A stretch of 16,415 nucleotides of DNA from Rhodospirillaceae bacterium UBA6608 (lineage in GTDB: Bacteria; Pseudomonadota; Alphaproteobacteria; Rhodospirillales_A; Casp-alpha2): positions 1 to 16,415 of the forward strand of contig DJHY01000317.1 of the NCBI GenBank assembly GCA_002433335.1. Direction: 5' to 3'. The notes under the pieces were generated by a model. The model had not been told where the DNA came from. It saw only the letters and a program-made list of their open reading frames with translations, and ran no database searches. Both the position numbers and the translations under genes were made by a program. The stretch's first letter is position 1. Every line of letters starts with the position of its first letter. Below, piece after piece: positions 7,697 through 15,369 of the stretch.

Positions 7697-7987
7697 GCAA
7701 TGAGTGTACCCATCCTCATGGCCGCATCAAGACACAAAGGGTCTGAAGTCCGAATCCACATCGAAGGCACGATTCTGCACAAAGCGGATGACACGTATGA
7801 TTTCGCCGACAATGACGACGCCATGGGCGCCTATGAGTTGCAGCAATCCGGTCGCGGCAAACCCTTCACGGTTCGTCAAAATTGGAGCCAGAAGGTGAAA
7901 GGGAGCGTCAAAATTCTCGGTACCGACGACAACGGCAAACTGATCCTCGGCCAGCCCAAATTTCAGTGGGCGTGGTGGCGGCCTTAA
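7688..7987 (+). CDS. Small hypothetical protein, possibly a fragment
   Basis: A 99-aa frame not recognised. Its composition looks protein-like and beta-rich (VRIHIEGTILHKADDTYDF, AYELQQSGRGKPFTVRQNW, KVKGSVKILG). The first ATG (7688) would overlap the start of the divergent exported-protein gene by 9 bases. In-frame ATGs at 7700 and 7718 are alternatives, and none has a good ribosome site. That, with decayed genes right after it, suggests it may be the surviving C-terminal piece of a larger protein, perhaps the effector end of another modular gene copy. Its stop (7985-7987) overlaps the beginning of the frameshifted exported-protein pseudogene, the spacing expected of a translationally coupled pair. 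Confidence 0.4.
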   Translation: MPHAMSVPILMAASRHKGSEVRIHIEGTILHKADDTYDFADNDDAMGAYELQQSGRGKPFTVRQNWSQKVKGSVKILGTDDNGKLILGQPKFQWAWWRP

Positions 7988-8291
7988 TTGTCGGGCTCCA
8001 AGTCTACGCCATGCTCCCGGTTCATCCCGTGGAGGCACATTGTTACGATTTCCGGGTTTATTTCGAGGGGCCGAAATCGGAGCGGCTCAACGCCCTCTAC
8101 ATCAAGTGGATCGAAGAGAAGGACCAACCGTACTTCATTCGGAGCGGGAGAATCTCCAGCCGGACCTCCTCAAAGAATGGTACCGCGTGATCGAAGCGGC
8201 CATCGCCAAGGACGGCATCGACATCGAAGCCCGCCGCGAACATCCGAGCATTTGGCCGCCCCATGAATGGCCGATCCCGCCGCAGGATTAA
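7966..8291 (+). pseudogene. Frameshifted small exported protein
   Basis: Two frames together read as one protein. The first, from a GTG at 7966, 7972 or 7975, gives a signal-peptide-like start (GVVAALIVGLQVYAMLPVHPVEA) and then HCYDFRVYFEGPKSERLNALYIKWIEEKD in pieces. Around 8139-8150 the sensible reading moves to another frame: ENLQPDLLKEWYRVIEAAIAK, then REHPSIWPPHEWPIPPQD, ending at TAA 8289-8291. The shift equals a net loss of one base; unshifted, the first frame ends at 8190. I see no slippery heptamer suggesting programmed frameshifting, so decay is more likely, or a sequencing error. Family unknown. The start overlaps the end of the 99-aa frame, so the two were probably a coupled pair, perhaps effector and partner. 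Confidence 0.55.
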
Positions 8292-8300
8292 CTAGACCAC

Positions 8301-8555
8301 GGCCGCCAGCGAGTTCCGCCATATCGCGACCTTCAAGCCGGGCCGGTTCGAGCGCACTGTTCCTGAAAATCGAGGGCGGCGCGCCGTTGCATTTATTTAG
8401 TTAGATTTTCTGACGAGTTATCCCGCTCCGGATAACCCAGGGAGCGCGGGCATCCGCCCGTGCCGTGGGCCCGGCCCTCGAACCCGACGCCGCCCGTGGC
8501 GGCGGCCCCTTGCTACATGCCGGGGCCGCCACAACCGCCGGCGCGCGTCCCCTCA
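8301..8555 (+). pseudogene. Relics of another copy of the modular gene
   Basis: Bases 8308-8338 are identical over 31 bases to 5877-5907 of the long modular gene and encode SEFRHIATFK; the frame soon ends at TAG 8398-8400. Farther on, 8481-8555 encodes NPTPPV ... PGPPQPPARVPS, which resembles SAPTPPV ... PGPPKTPPQVP of the second Pro-rich linker of the same protein (coded at about 6351-6430). The pieces keep their order but lie about 300 bases closer together than in the intact gene, so this looks like an internally deleted, truncated copy lying directly upstream of the capsid gene. The first match is strong; the second is weaker because Pro-rich segments align easily. The remainder of this 307-base gap between genes holds the inverted repeat at 8417-8436 and an AT-rich patch at about 8387-8412; I see no other gene. 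Confidence 0.6.
8417..8436. repeat. Perfect inverted repeat GTTATCC-6-GGATAAC
   Basis: Seven-base arms (8417-8423 and 8430-8436) around a 6-base loop, with no following T-run, so it is not a standard Rho-independent terminator. It sits just after an AT-rich patch (8387-8412) in the leader before the capsid gene. An operator or mRNA 5' structure is possible, and chance is not excluded. Confidence 0.3.
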
Positions 8556-8598
8556 ACGCGACATGAATTCAAGGAGTCCGGATTTCCGGAAGACACAT

Positions 8599-9417
8599 AT
8601 GTCGACACAAATCGCACAATCCTTCATCAAGCACTTTCAGACCGACGTGCACATGGAATACCAGCGCGTCGGATCGAAACTGCGCAATACGGTCCGCTCC
8701 AAGAACGACATCCAAGGATCGTCCACCACCTTCCAGAAGGTGGGCAAGGGAACGGCCTCGACCAAGGCGCGGCACGGCATGGTGCCGGTCATGAACCTCG
8801 ACCACACGCCCGTCGAATGCCAGTTGCAGGACTACTACGCCGGCGACTGGGTGGACGAGTTGGATGAGATCAAGACCAACATCAACGAACGCCAGGTGAT
8901 CGCCCGGGCCGGCGCCAACGCGTTGGGCCGCAAGACCGACGAGCTGATCGTCGAGCAGCTGGACACCAGCACCAATTATGCCGGCACCGGGGCCGACGCC
9001 CTGACCAAGACCAAGGTCCTGACCGCGTTTGAAATGCTGGGCGACGCCGACGTTCCCGACGACGGCGACCGCTTCGCGATCATCGGCTGGAAACAGTGGA
9101 CCGACCTTTTGAAGATCCCCGAATTTTCGGACATGGACTTCGTCGGCTCCGAAGACCTGCCATGGCGCGGCATCCAGGCCAAGCGTTGGCTGGGCACCTT
9201 GTGGATTCCTCATTCGGGCCTGACCAAGACCGACAGCGTTCGGTTTTGCTACTGGTTCCATAAAAGCGCTGTCGGCCATGCCGTGGGCAAGGACGTCAAG
9301 ACCGACATCACCTGGCACGGCGACCGGGCGTCCAACTTCGTCAACAACATGATGAGCCAAGGGGCCTGCCTGATCGATCCGTCGGGCGTGGTTTCCATGC
9401 GCTGCCTGGAAAGCTAA
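8599..9417 (+). CDS. Phage major capsid protein
   Basis: A 272-aa shell protein that would form the icosahedral head with the scaffold encoded downstream. Recognised by its conserved order: QFQ-like N-terminus (KHFQTDVHMEYQRVGSKLR), the block FQKVGKGTASTKARHG, VPVMNLDH, then DELDEIKTNINERQV, ALGRKTDELI, and a C-terminal WHGDRASNFVNN. It belongs to a capsid family common in alphaproteobacterial podoviral prophages and is unlike T7 gp10 at sequence level. I start at ATG 8599, with GGAAG (8588-8592) about 6 bases upstream. An in-frame ATG at 8563 has no ribosome site, although AAGGAG at 8571-8576 lies between the two. The next gene begins 11 bases after the stop, and both precede a strong terminator, so capsid and small protein could be transcribed at high level as one unit. 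Confidence 0.85.
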   Translation: MSTQIAQSFIKHFQTDVHMEYQRVGSKLRNTVRSKNDIQGSSTTFQKVGKGTASTKARHGMVPVMNLDHTPVECQLQDYYAGDWVDELDEIKTNINERQVIARAGANALGRKTDELIVEQLDTSTNYAGTGADALTKTKVLTAFEMLGDADVPDDGDRFAIIGWKQWTDLLKIPEFSDMDFVGSEDLPWRGIQAKRWLGTLWIPHSGLTKTDSVRFCYWFHKSAVGHAVGKDVKTDITWHGDRASNFVNNMMSQGACLIDPSGVVSMRCLES

Positions 9418-9428
9418 GGAGAACGATC

Positions 9429-9698
9429 ATGGCATTCGTTTCGAAAGACCTGAGCGTGCTCAGCTACGCCAACGGTTTCACCCTGTGGCATTACGCCACG
9501 GTCGACGCCGCCGCTTCCGTCGACACGGCGGGCTATTTCAACGACGCCGCGCACATGCTGCGCGTCGGCGACATGATCATGGCCAACGTGGACACGGACG
9601 GCACGCCCGGCGCGGGCCTGTTCCTGGTCAGCGCCAACACGGGCGGGACGGTCGACGTTAACGACCTGACCACCGTCGGCGGTTCCGACACCGACTAA
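9429..9698 (+). CDS. Small post-capsid protein, possible head decoration
   Basis: An 89-aa protein starting at ATG 9429 with AAGGAG (9416-9421) at 7 bases. It opens with SYANGFTLWHYATVDAAASVDTAGYFND, followed by MLRVGDMIM and a Thr/Gly-rich end. Proteins of this kind, with NGF-x-LWHY and VDTAGYFND, occur right after capsid genes in related prophages as I recall them and are usually left as hypothetical. Size, position and probable beta-rich make-up fit a head decoration or fibre protein, which is inference. Its stop is followed after about 22 bases by a strong terminator. Confidence 0.65.
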   Translation: MAFVSKDLSVLSYANGFTLWHYATVDAAASVDTAGYFNDAAHMLRVGDMIMANVDTDGTPGAGLFLVSANTGGTVDVNDLTTVGGSDTD

Positions 9699-9720
9699 AC
9701 CCGACGGCACCGCGTTCCTG

Positions 9721-9754
9721 GGGGCGCTCCGGCATTCGCCGGGGCGCCCCTTTT
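9721..9754 (+). terminator. Rho-independent terminator after the capsid unit
   Basis: A 13-base stem (9721-9733 GGGGCGCTCCGGC with 9738-9750 GCCGGGGCGCCCC, one G-T pair) with a 4-base loop ATTC, followed by TTTT at 9751-9754. It separates capsid and small protein from the tail and portal genes and would let the capsid be made in excess. Confidence 0.85.
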
Positions 9755-9792
9755 CGCATTCGCAATTTCCCATCCAAAACGGAGTCCCCGCC

Positions 9793-10362
9793 ATGGCGTT
9801 AAGTCAGATCGCGCTCTGCTCGCGCGCCCTTTTGAAACTGGGCGGCACCACCATTACCTCGTTCGACGAAGGCACCGCCGAGGCCGAAATCGCGGCCAAC
9901 CTTTTTCCGTCCGTGCGCGATGCTTTGTTGTCGGCGCATCCGTGGAGCTTCGCCACCGCGCAGCAGCGCCTGCCGTCCCTGGCGGCAGAGCCGGTCGCCG
10001 ATTTCACCAAGGCGTATCAATTGCCGGCCAACTTCCTGCGCGCGCTTTCCGCCGGGGGAAGTACGCGGGGCAGCGGCCTGGAATACCGCATCGCCGAGCG
10101 ACGGCTGCACACCAATTCGCCCGAAGTCGTGTTGACCTTCATCTTCCGTCCGGCGGAGATCGACTTCCCACCGTTCTTCGATCAGGCGTTGATCACCCGC
10201 CTCGCAGCCGAGTTCTGCATCCCGCTGACTGAAAGCACCTCACGCTCGGAAACCTTGTTCCGCCTGGCCGATCAAGAATTCCAACGCGCCAAGACCATCG
10301 ACGCCCAACAGGATACGCCGGGCCGGATCGCGGATTTCTCGTTGGTGGAGGTACGCGGCTGA
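9793..10362 (+). CDS. Tail tubular protein A-like (T7 gp11-type adaptor)
   Basis: A 189-aa protein, close to the length of T7 gp11, that forms the ring connecting portal to tail nozzle. The signature opening is present: LSQIALCSRALLKLGG, then TAEAEIAANLFPSVRDALLSAHPWSFA, followed by the KAYQLPANFLRAL block. The ATG at 9793 has ACGGAG (9779-9784) 8 bases upstream. The TGA overlaps the next ATG (TGATG, 10360-10364), indicating coupled translation with the tubular B gene. No promoter is evident between the terminator and this gene, so it may be expressed by readthrough. Confidence 0.85.
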   Translation: MALSQIALCSRALLKLGGTTITSFDEGTAEAEIAANLFPSVRDALLSAHPWSFATAQQRLPSLAAEPVADFTKAYQLPANFLRALSAGGSTRGSGLEYRIAERRLHTNSPEVVLTFIFRPAEIDFPPFFDQALITRLAAEFCIPLTESTSRSETLFRLADQEFQRAKTIDAQQDTPGRIADFSLVEVRG

Positions 10363-12263
10363 TGGCCAAGCTGACGACCCTCAAATCCAACTTCACCGCG
10401 GGCGAGGTTTCGACCCGATTGGTCGGCCGCAGCGACCTTAGGTCCTATGCCAACGGGGCCTCGCAACTACGCAACGTCATCATCCAACCGACCGGTGGCG
10501 TGGCCCGCCGTCCAGGCACGCGTTATGTCGATCACGCGGCAGGGCCCGGCAGGTTGGTCGCGTTCGAATTCAATACGGAGCAGACCTACCTGCTGTGCTT
10601 CTCTGATGAGCGGATCGACGTCTACACCGACGGCGTGCGGACGGCCACCGTCGACGCACCCTGGACCGAGGTTCAGATCAAAAAGCTGTCATGGGTGCAA
10701 AGCGCCGACACCTTGTTGGTGGTCCATCCGGATGTTCCGCCCAAGAAGATCACGCGCAGTTCACATGCCGATTGGCAGATCTTCGATTGGGTATTCTCCG
10801 AAGAAGACGGGCGCATCTATCAACCCCATCACAAGTTCGCCGAAACGGACGTGACCTTGGCGACGAATACGACCTCGGGCACGATCACGGTCACGGCTTC
10901 GGCCGACGTCTTCGTCGATGATCATGTCGGCACACGCTTTCGTATTTCCAACAAGGAGATCGAAATCACCGCCATCGCTTCCCCGACTTCTGCGACGGCA
11001 ACGGTCAAGGAGACATTGGCCGGCACCGCCGCGACAAAGGATTGGGAAGAGCAATCGTTCTCCGCCGCCCGCGGCTATCCCGCCGCCGTGACCTTTCACC
11101 AGGACCGGATGGTGATCGGCGGGTCCCGCGACCTGCCCAACCAGATTTGGATGTCCAAGTCGTCGGACCTGTTCAACTTTGATCTGGGCGAAGGCCTGGA
11201 CGACGAGTCGATCGAATTCGCCCTGCTGTCGGATCAGGTCAATGCCTGTTCCGCCGTATTCTCGGGCCGCCACCTACAGGTCTTCACGACCGGTGCGGAA
11301 TGGATGGTGACGGGCGATCCGCTGACCCCAGGCTCCGTTCAAATTCGTCGCCAGACGCGCGTCGGCTCCCCCGCCGACAGAACGGTGCCACCCTGTAACG
11401 TGGACGGGGCGACGTTGTTCGTTCCCCGCACCGGGCGTGAGCTGCGCGAATTCCTATTCACCGATGTCGAGCAGGCATATCAATCGCGCGACTTGGCGAC
11501 GATCGCCGAACACTTGATCAAGGATCCGGTGGATCAGGATTTCGATCCGCGTCTGCGCAATCTCAACCTGGTCATGGCCGATGGCACGATGGCCATGCTG
11601 ACGATCTACCGGGCCGAGGAAATTACCGGATGGTCGCTTTGCACCACCGAGGGTGAAATTCGATCCGTCTGCACCATCGATGACGACGTCTATCTGCTGA
11701 CCGAACGGAACAACGGCTACTTCATCGAAACCTTTGACGAGACGTTGCAGGTCGATTGCGGCCTGACGCTGGCCGACAGCGAAGGCAAGACCGAGTGGAC
11801 CGGGTTGAACCATCTGGAAGGCTGGACTGTCAAAGTCGTCGCCGACGGATCCATGCAAGGCGAACAGACGGTGACGGGGGGCAAGATCACCCTGACTGTC
11901 GCCGCGAAGGAGGTTCGCGTCGGTCTTGGTTACGCTCATGTCATTCAACCTCTGCCGCCGTCCGTCAACGGCGGGCAAGGGTCGAACCAGGGCGGACGTC
12001 TGCGCTTGGTCGCCGCGACCTTTCGTCTGAAGGATGCGTCGGCGCTTCGTCTCAACACCGGGCGGGGATTCATCGATGTGCCGTTCCGCGAATTCGGCAA
12101 TCAACTGCTGGACGCGCCGCCGGTCGCGTTTTCCGGCGATCGCACAGTGCGGGCATTCGGCTGGCGTCGCGACGGCACCGAGGCGCTATGGCGTATCGAA
12201 CAAGACACCCCCCTACCCTTCACGCTTTTGTCGGTCACCGAAGAGATCAGCGTGAACGGCTGA
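10362..12263 (+). CDS. Tail tubular protein B-like (tail nozzle)
   Basis: A 633-aa virion protein corresponding to T7 gp12, the nozzle of the short tail. Recognised by the N-terminal block KSNFTAGEVSTRLVGRSDLR, then YANGASQLRNVIIQPTGGVARRPGTRYV, and the internal GYPAAVTFHQDRMVIGGSRDLPNQIWMSKS motif (about 244-275). A Ser/Thr-rich beta stretch at 165-225 (TNTTSGTITVTASADVF ... TSATATVKETL) looks like an inserted beta domain. It is somewhat shorter than T7 gp12 (794 aa). Start and previous stop overlap. Confidence 0.85.
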   Translation: MAKLTTLKSNFTAGEVSTRLVGRSDLRSYANGASQLRNVIIQPTGGVARRPGTRYVDHAAGPGRLVAFEFNTEQTYLLCFSDERIDVYTDGVRTATVDAPWTEVQIKKLSWVQSADTLLVVHPDVPPKKITRSSHADWQIFDWVFSEEDGRIYQPHHKFAETDVTLATNTTSGTITVTASADVFVDDHVGTRFRISNKEIEITAIASPTSATATVKETLAGTAATKDWEEQSFSAARGYPAAVTFHQDRMVIGGSRDLPNQIWMSKSSDLFNFDLGEGLDDESIEFALLSDQVNACSAVFSGRHLQVFTTGAEWMVTGDPLTPGSVQIRRQTRVGSPADRTVPPCNVDGATLFVPRTGRELREFLFTDVEQAYQSRDLATIAEHLIKDPVDQDFDPRLRNLNLVMADGTMAMLTIYRAEEITGWSLCTTEGEIRSVCTIDDDVYLLTERNNGYFIETFDETLQVDCGLTLADSEGKTEWTGLNHLEGWTVKVVADGSMQGEQTVTGGKITLTVAAKEVRVGLGYAHVIQPLPPSVNGGQGSNQGGRLRLVAATFRLKDASALRLNTGRGFIDVPFREFGNQLLDAPPVAFSGDRTVRAFGWRRDGTEALWRIEQDTPLPFTLLSVTEEISVNG

Positions 12264-12302
12264 TCGCCTCTCCCCGTCGACACCATTTTCAGGAGACCCA
12301 AC

Positions 12303-12749
12303 ATGGCTGAATTCGCCGTTGCGGCCGCAATGACCGCCGCCAGCGTTGCCCAGAAACAGATGCAAGCCAAACGCCAAGCCACACAAGTCGAGGCCCAACG
12401 CCGCCAGCAGGTAAACTCCATCCAAGAGCAACAGACGATCCAGAACCGCCAGCGCCGGGAAGAGCTGCGCAAGGCGCAAGCCACACAACGCGCACGTTTT
12501 GGCAGCACCGGCCTAAACGCCGCCGGCGGTTCCGCCGCCAGTGTGCTCTCGGGCCTGGCGCGTCAGGTGGATGAAGCCATCGTCGACCAAAATGCTCTGA
12601 ACAAGTTGCGGATCGACGACATCAACACCAATGCCCTCACGCAACGAAAAAGCATCCTGGGCCAAGCCCAAGACGCGATGTTCGACGGCGGCATGAACAT
12701 CGTGAGCATGGGCATCGGAAAAAAAGGGTTGAACCTGTTCGGCGAGTAA
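12303..12749 (+). CDS. Internal virion protein, T7 gp14-like
   Basis: A 148-aa Ala/Gln-rich helical protein: an Ala-rich N-terminus (FAVAAAMTAASVAQKQMQ), a long Gln/Arg-rich coiled coil (about 20-65, QRRQQ ... NRQRREELRKAQATQRARFG) and the G-x-NAAGGSAASVL turn typical of gp14-type core proteins. In T7, gp14 is ejected with DNA and sits in the outer membrane. AGGAG at 12291-12295 supports the ATG at 12303. It is a little shorter than T7 gp14 (196 aa). No gene for large gp15- or gp16-like core proteins follows it here. Confidence 0.75.
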   Translation: MAEFAVAAAMTAASVAQKQMQAKRQATQVEAQRRQQVNSIQEQQTIQNRQRREELRKAQATQRARFGSTGLNAAGGSAASVLSGLARQVDEAIVDQNALNKLRIDDINTNALTQRKSILGQAQDAMFDGGMNIVSMGIGKKGLNLFGE

Positions 12750-12769
12750 GCCGGCCGGGCATTCCGCAC

Positions 12770-13093
12770 ATGACGACTTCCTCTCTGCCATCCAAGCCGC
12801 TGCGCGCGATGGCGCGTCGACGGTTGCCGAAGCTGCTGCGCAAGGCAGCTTCGGACTATGCCGCGTTCGCAGCGCAATCTCCGCCTACCGATGCCAAGGG
12901 TTTTGCCGCACATCAGGCCGCCTGTAAGGCGGCATTGGCCCATTTGGACGCTGGCCTGAAGCTGCTCGCCTGGGCGGAAGGCGCGGACAAAACCCGGGAC
13001 AGCGCGAACGACGACCTGACCCGCATGCTCGACGCCGCCCGCGCCGCCGTCGCCGAAGCCGACGACGCCTCCCCGGACGGCGAAGCAATCTGA
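12770..13093 (+). CDS. Small helical phage protein of unknown function
   Basis: A 107-aa protein with a basic start (RAMARRRLPKLLRK) and an Ala-rich helical body (FAAHQAACKAALAHLDAGLKLLAWAEG). Not recognised beyond similarity in style to small proteins in virion operons of related prophages. The start is weakly supported because no clear ribosome site precedes 12770; it lies 20 bases after the gp14-like stop. Composition and gene order support a real gene. Confidence 0.55.
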   Translation: MTTSSLPSKPLRAMARRRLPKLLRKAASDYAAFAAQSPPTDAKGFAAHQAACKAALAHLDAGLKLLAWAEGADKTRDSANDDLTRMLDAARAAVAEADDASPDGEAI

Positions 13094-13136
13094 ACACGCA
13101 ACCGCACCCCCTCAGCCATTTCAAAAGGAGCCCATC

Positions 13137-13361
13137 ATGGGAGGATTTCTCGGATCTTCACCCAGCCTGCCGCCAGTGGCGGAACCGGAACCGACTCCGG
13201 ACCCCGACGAAGAAGAACGTGAACGCCGTCTCGAACGCTTGGAGCGCATGCGCAGAGGACGCTCGGGCCTGATCACGACGTCACGGCGCGGTCTGCTCGA
13301 CGAGCAAGACAACACCGCGGCCAACAGCACCGCGACGCTCAAGACCAAACTTGGAGAATGA
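13137..13361 (+). CDS. Small charged virion-operon protein
   Basis: A 74-aa protein with AAGGAG (13125-13130) 6 bases before ATG 13137. It has a Gly/Ser/Pro start (MGGFLGSSPSLPP), a run of Glu/Asp/Arg (about 23-40), then RRGRSGLITTSRRGLL and a C-terminal TLKTKLGE. The layout of short Gly start, acidic/basic helix, GRSG-x-I-x-TS-x-RG-x-L and K-x-x-LGE end recurs in small phage proteins next to portal genes as I recall them; the function is unknown. The stop overlaps the portal start (ATGA at 13358-13361). Confidence 0.65.
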   Translation: MGGFLGSSPSLPPVAEPEPTPDPDEEERERRLERLERMRRGRSGLITTSRRGLLDEQDNTAANSTATLKTKLGE

Positions 13362-15052
13362 CCATGACCGAGATCACCCCGGAAGCAGTACTGCGGCGCT
13401 ATCGCCTGGCCGCAGGCCGGCGCGCGAATTGGGAAACGTTGTGGCAAGAATGTTTCGACTTCGCCCTGCCGCAGCGGGAGACTGCCATGGGTGGCCCGAC
13501 TGGCGGCGCCAGCCGCAAGACCGACCGCCTGTTCGACGGCACCGCGCCGGACGCCGTCGACCAATTGGCGGCCAGCCTGTTGGCGCAATTGACGCCCCCC
13601 TGGGCGCGGTGGTTCGGTCTGGCGCCCGGCAGTAAAATCGACGATGCCCAACGCGGCCAATTGTCGCAGGAACTGGAAGCCGCCGCCCAGGCCTTGCAAT
13701 CCCATTTCGACCGCTCGAACTTCGCCGTCGAACTGCACCAATGCTACCTGGACCTGGTCACGGTCGGCACTGCGAGCCTGATGTTCGAAGCCGCGCCGCC
13801 GGGCGAGCCTTCGGCCTTTCGTTTCACCGCCGTGCCGTTGTCGCAAGTCTGCTTCGAGGAAGACAGTTCGGGCCGCCTCGACACGACCTTTCGGACCAGC
13901 CGTCTGACGCGCACGCAGATCCTAGAACGCTTCCCGAAAGCAACGCTGCCCGACTCCCTTAAGAAGAAAAATACCACGGAAGGCGAAGACCCTTCAGCCG
14001 ACATTCTCGAAGCCGTATTCCCGGCCAAGAACGGATTCGACTATATCGCCCTGATCGACCCGGGTGACGGCGGCACCGGCGACCAAAGCGCCACCGTGTT
14101 AAAGACCGGCCGCTTCGAACGCTCGCCGTTCATCAATTTTCGCTGGCTGAAAGCCCCCGGCGAAATCTATGGCCGGTCGCCGGTGATGAAGACCCTGCCC
14201 GACATCAAAACCGCCAACAAGGTCGTCGAGTTGGTCTTGAAGAACGCCTCAATCGCCGTGACCGGCATTTGGCAGGCCGACGACGACGGTGTCTTGAACC
14301 CGTCCAACATCCGTCTGACCCCCGGCACCATCATCCCCAAGGCCGTCGGCTCGGCGGGGCTCAAACCGTTGGAGGCCCCCGGCCGGTTCGACATGTCGCA
14401 AGTCGTATTGCAGGACCTGCGCGCCGCGATCCGCCGCGCCCTGCTGGCCGACCGGCTGGGCCAGGTCGACGGCCCGCGCATGACGGCGACCGAGGTACTG
14501 GAACGGGTCGCGGAAATCTCGCGGCTACTGGGCGCGACCTATGGCCGCTTGCAATCGGAATTGCTGACGCCGCTGGTCACGCGCGGTCTGGCGATCCTGA
14601 CCCGGCGCGGCGAGATTCCGGAAATCCGCATCGACGGACAGATCATCGACCTGGAATACAAATCTCCGCTGGCCCGCCAGCAGGCGCAACAGGACGTGCA
14701 GGCGACCCTGGCGTTTCTCGACGGCCTGTCCCGCCTTGGCCCGCAGGCATTGGCGATCATCGACGTGCAACAGACGGCGCAAACTTTAGCCGCGGCCTTC
14801 GGCGTGCCGCCGAAAGTTCTGAAGACGCCGGACGACGCCGGGATGGGAATGGGCATGCCGTCCCTACCAATGGACCCGTCTGCTCTGCTTGCCGCCGCCG
14901 GAGGCGGTCAGCCCGCCGGTGATGATGGCGACGCCATGGGGATGGACGGTGACGGCCTTGCCGCCGTCGCTTCGACCCTGGGCAACGCGCTCGGAGGCGC
15001 TCTCGCCGGCGGCGCGACGACCACGTCCGCCCCCGTCAACGGAGACACCTGA
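13358..15052 (+). CDS. Portal (head-to-tail connector) protein, T7 gp8-like
   Basis: A 564-aa portal, close to the 536 aa of T7 gp8. It forms the dodecameric ring through which DNA is packaged by the terminase and to which the tubular A adaptor binds. Recognised by the opening (RRYRLAAGRRANWETLWQE, then FALPQRE), the DRLFDGTAPDAVDQLAASLLAQLTPP block in its expected place, the GEIYGRSPVMKTLPDIKTAN segment, and the DGPRMTATEVLERVAEISRLLG helix region. The C-terminus is Gly/Met/Ala-rich and probably disordered. ATG 13358 overlaps the preceding stop, but GGAG (13353-13356) is better spaced for ATG 13364, so the true protein may be two residues shorter. The stop overlaps the next start (TGATG at 15050-15054). 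Confidence 0.9.
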   Translation: MTMTEITPEAVLRRYRLAAGRRANWETLWQECFDFALPQRETAMGGPTGGASRKTDRLFDGTAPDAVDQLAASLLAQLTPPWARWFGLAPGSKIDDAQRGQLSQELEAAAQALQSHFDRSNFAVELHQCYLDLVTVGTASLMFEAAPPGEPSAFRFTAVPLSQVCFEEDSSGRLDTTFRTSRLTRTQILERFPKATLPDSLKKKNTTEGEDPSADILEAVFPAKNGFDYIALIDPGDGGTGDQSATVLKTGRFERSPFINFRWLKAPGEIYGRSPVMKTLPDIKTANKVVELVLKNASIAVTGIWQADDDGVLNPSNIRLTPGTIIPKAVGSAGLKPLEAPGRFDMSQVVLQDLRAAIRRALLADRLGQVDGPRMTATEVLERVAEISRLLGATYGRLQSELLTPLVTRGLAILTRRGEIPEIRIDGQIIDLEYKSPLARQQAQQDVQATLAFLDGLSRLGPQALAIIDVQQTAQTLAAAFGVPPKVLKTPDDAGMGMGMPSLPMDPSALLAAAGGGQPAGDDGDAMGMDGDGLAAVASTLGNALGGALAGGATTTSAPVNGDT

Positions 15053-15369
15053 TGCGAACGCCCGAACCCGTATGGCCCTGGCGGCCGGAGGACTTCACCC
15101 CGTCGCCCGCGCGCACGTCCACCACTCCGTTCGACGGCGAGCATCTGCCGCAGTTGGCGGCGCGGTGCTTTCGCGGCGCGGATGGTGATGTGCTGTTGGC
15201 TTATCTGAAAGCCATGACTCTCGATCGCGCCCTCGGCCCCGACGCCGCCGACGCCACCCTCCGCCACCTCGAAGGACAACGTCATTTGGTTCGCCACCTC
15301 AGCCAGTTGATCGACCAGGGCCGCCACGGCCCCGACCATTCCCCCATGCCGAAAGGAACCGACGCATGA
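15052..15369 (+). CDS. Small phage protein between portal and scaffold (Bbp19-like)
   Basis: A 105-aa protein overlapping the portal stop at one end and the scaffold start at the other (ATGA at 15366-15369). The N-terminus is Trp/Pro-rich (VWPWRPEDF). The core LLAYLKAMTLDRALGPDAADA and LRHLEGQRHLVRHLSQLIDQG is a helical pattern seen in short proteins next to podoviral portal or scaffold genes. I tentatively link it to the Bbp19 family because of E-x-QR-x-L. The role is unknown; overlapping starts suggest it is made with portal and scaffold. Confidence 0.6.
   Translation: MRTPEPVWPWRPEDFTPSPARTSTTPFDGEHLPQLAARCFRGADGDVLLAYLKAMTLDRALGPDAADATLRHLEGQRHLVRHLSQLIDQGRHGPDHSPMPKGTDA

Noticed and set aside
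8040..8291. An independent 83-aa gene
   Set aside because: Its first part is a shadow of the exported protein frame; only the second half is protein-like, which fits one frameshifted gene.
8387..8412. AT-rich patch as a capsid promoter
   Set aside because: Only a TTGCAT-like element is visible and no properly spaced -10 box, so I did not list it as a promoter.
8569..9360. A 263-aa reverse frame opposite the capsid gene
   Set aside because: Antisense shadow; the forward frame has strong capsid motifs and a ribosome site.
13121..13846. A 241-aa reverse frame across the start of the portal gene
   Set aside because: Antisense shadow covering two well-supported forward genes.
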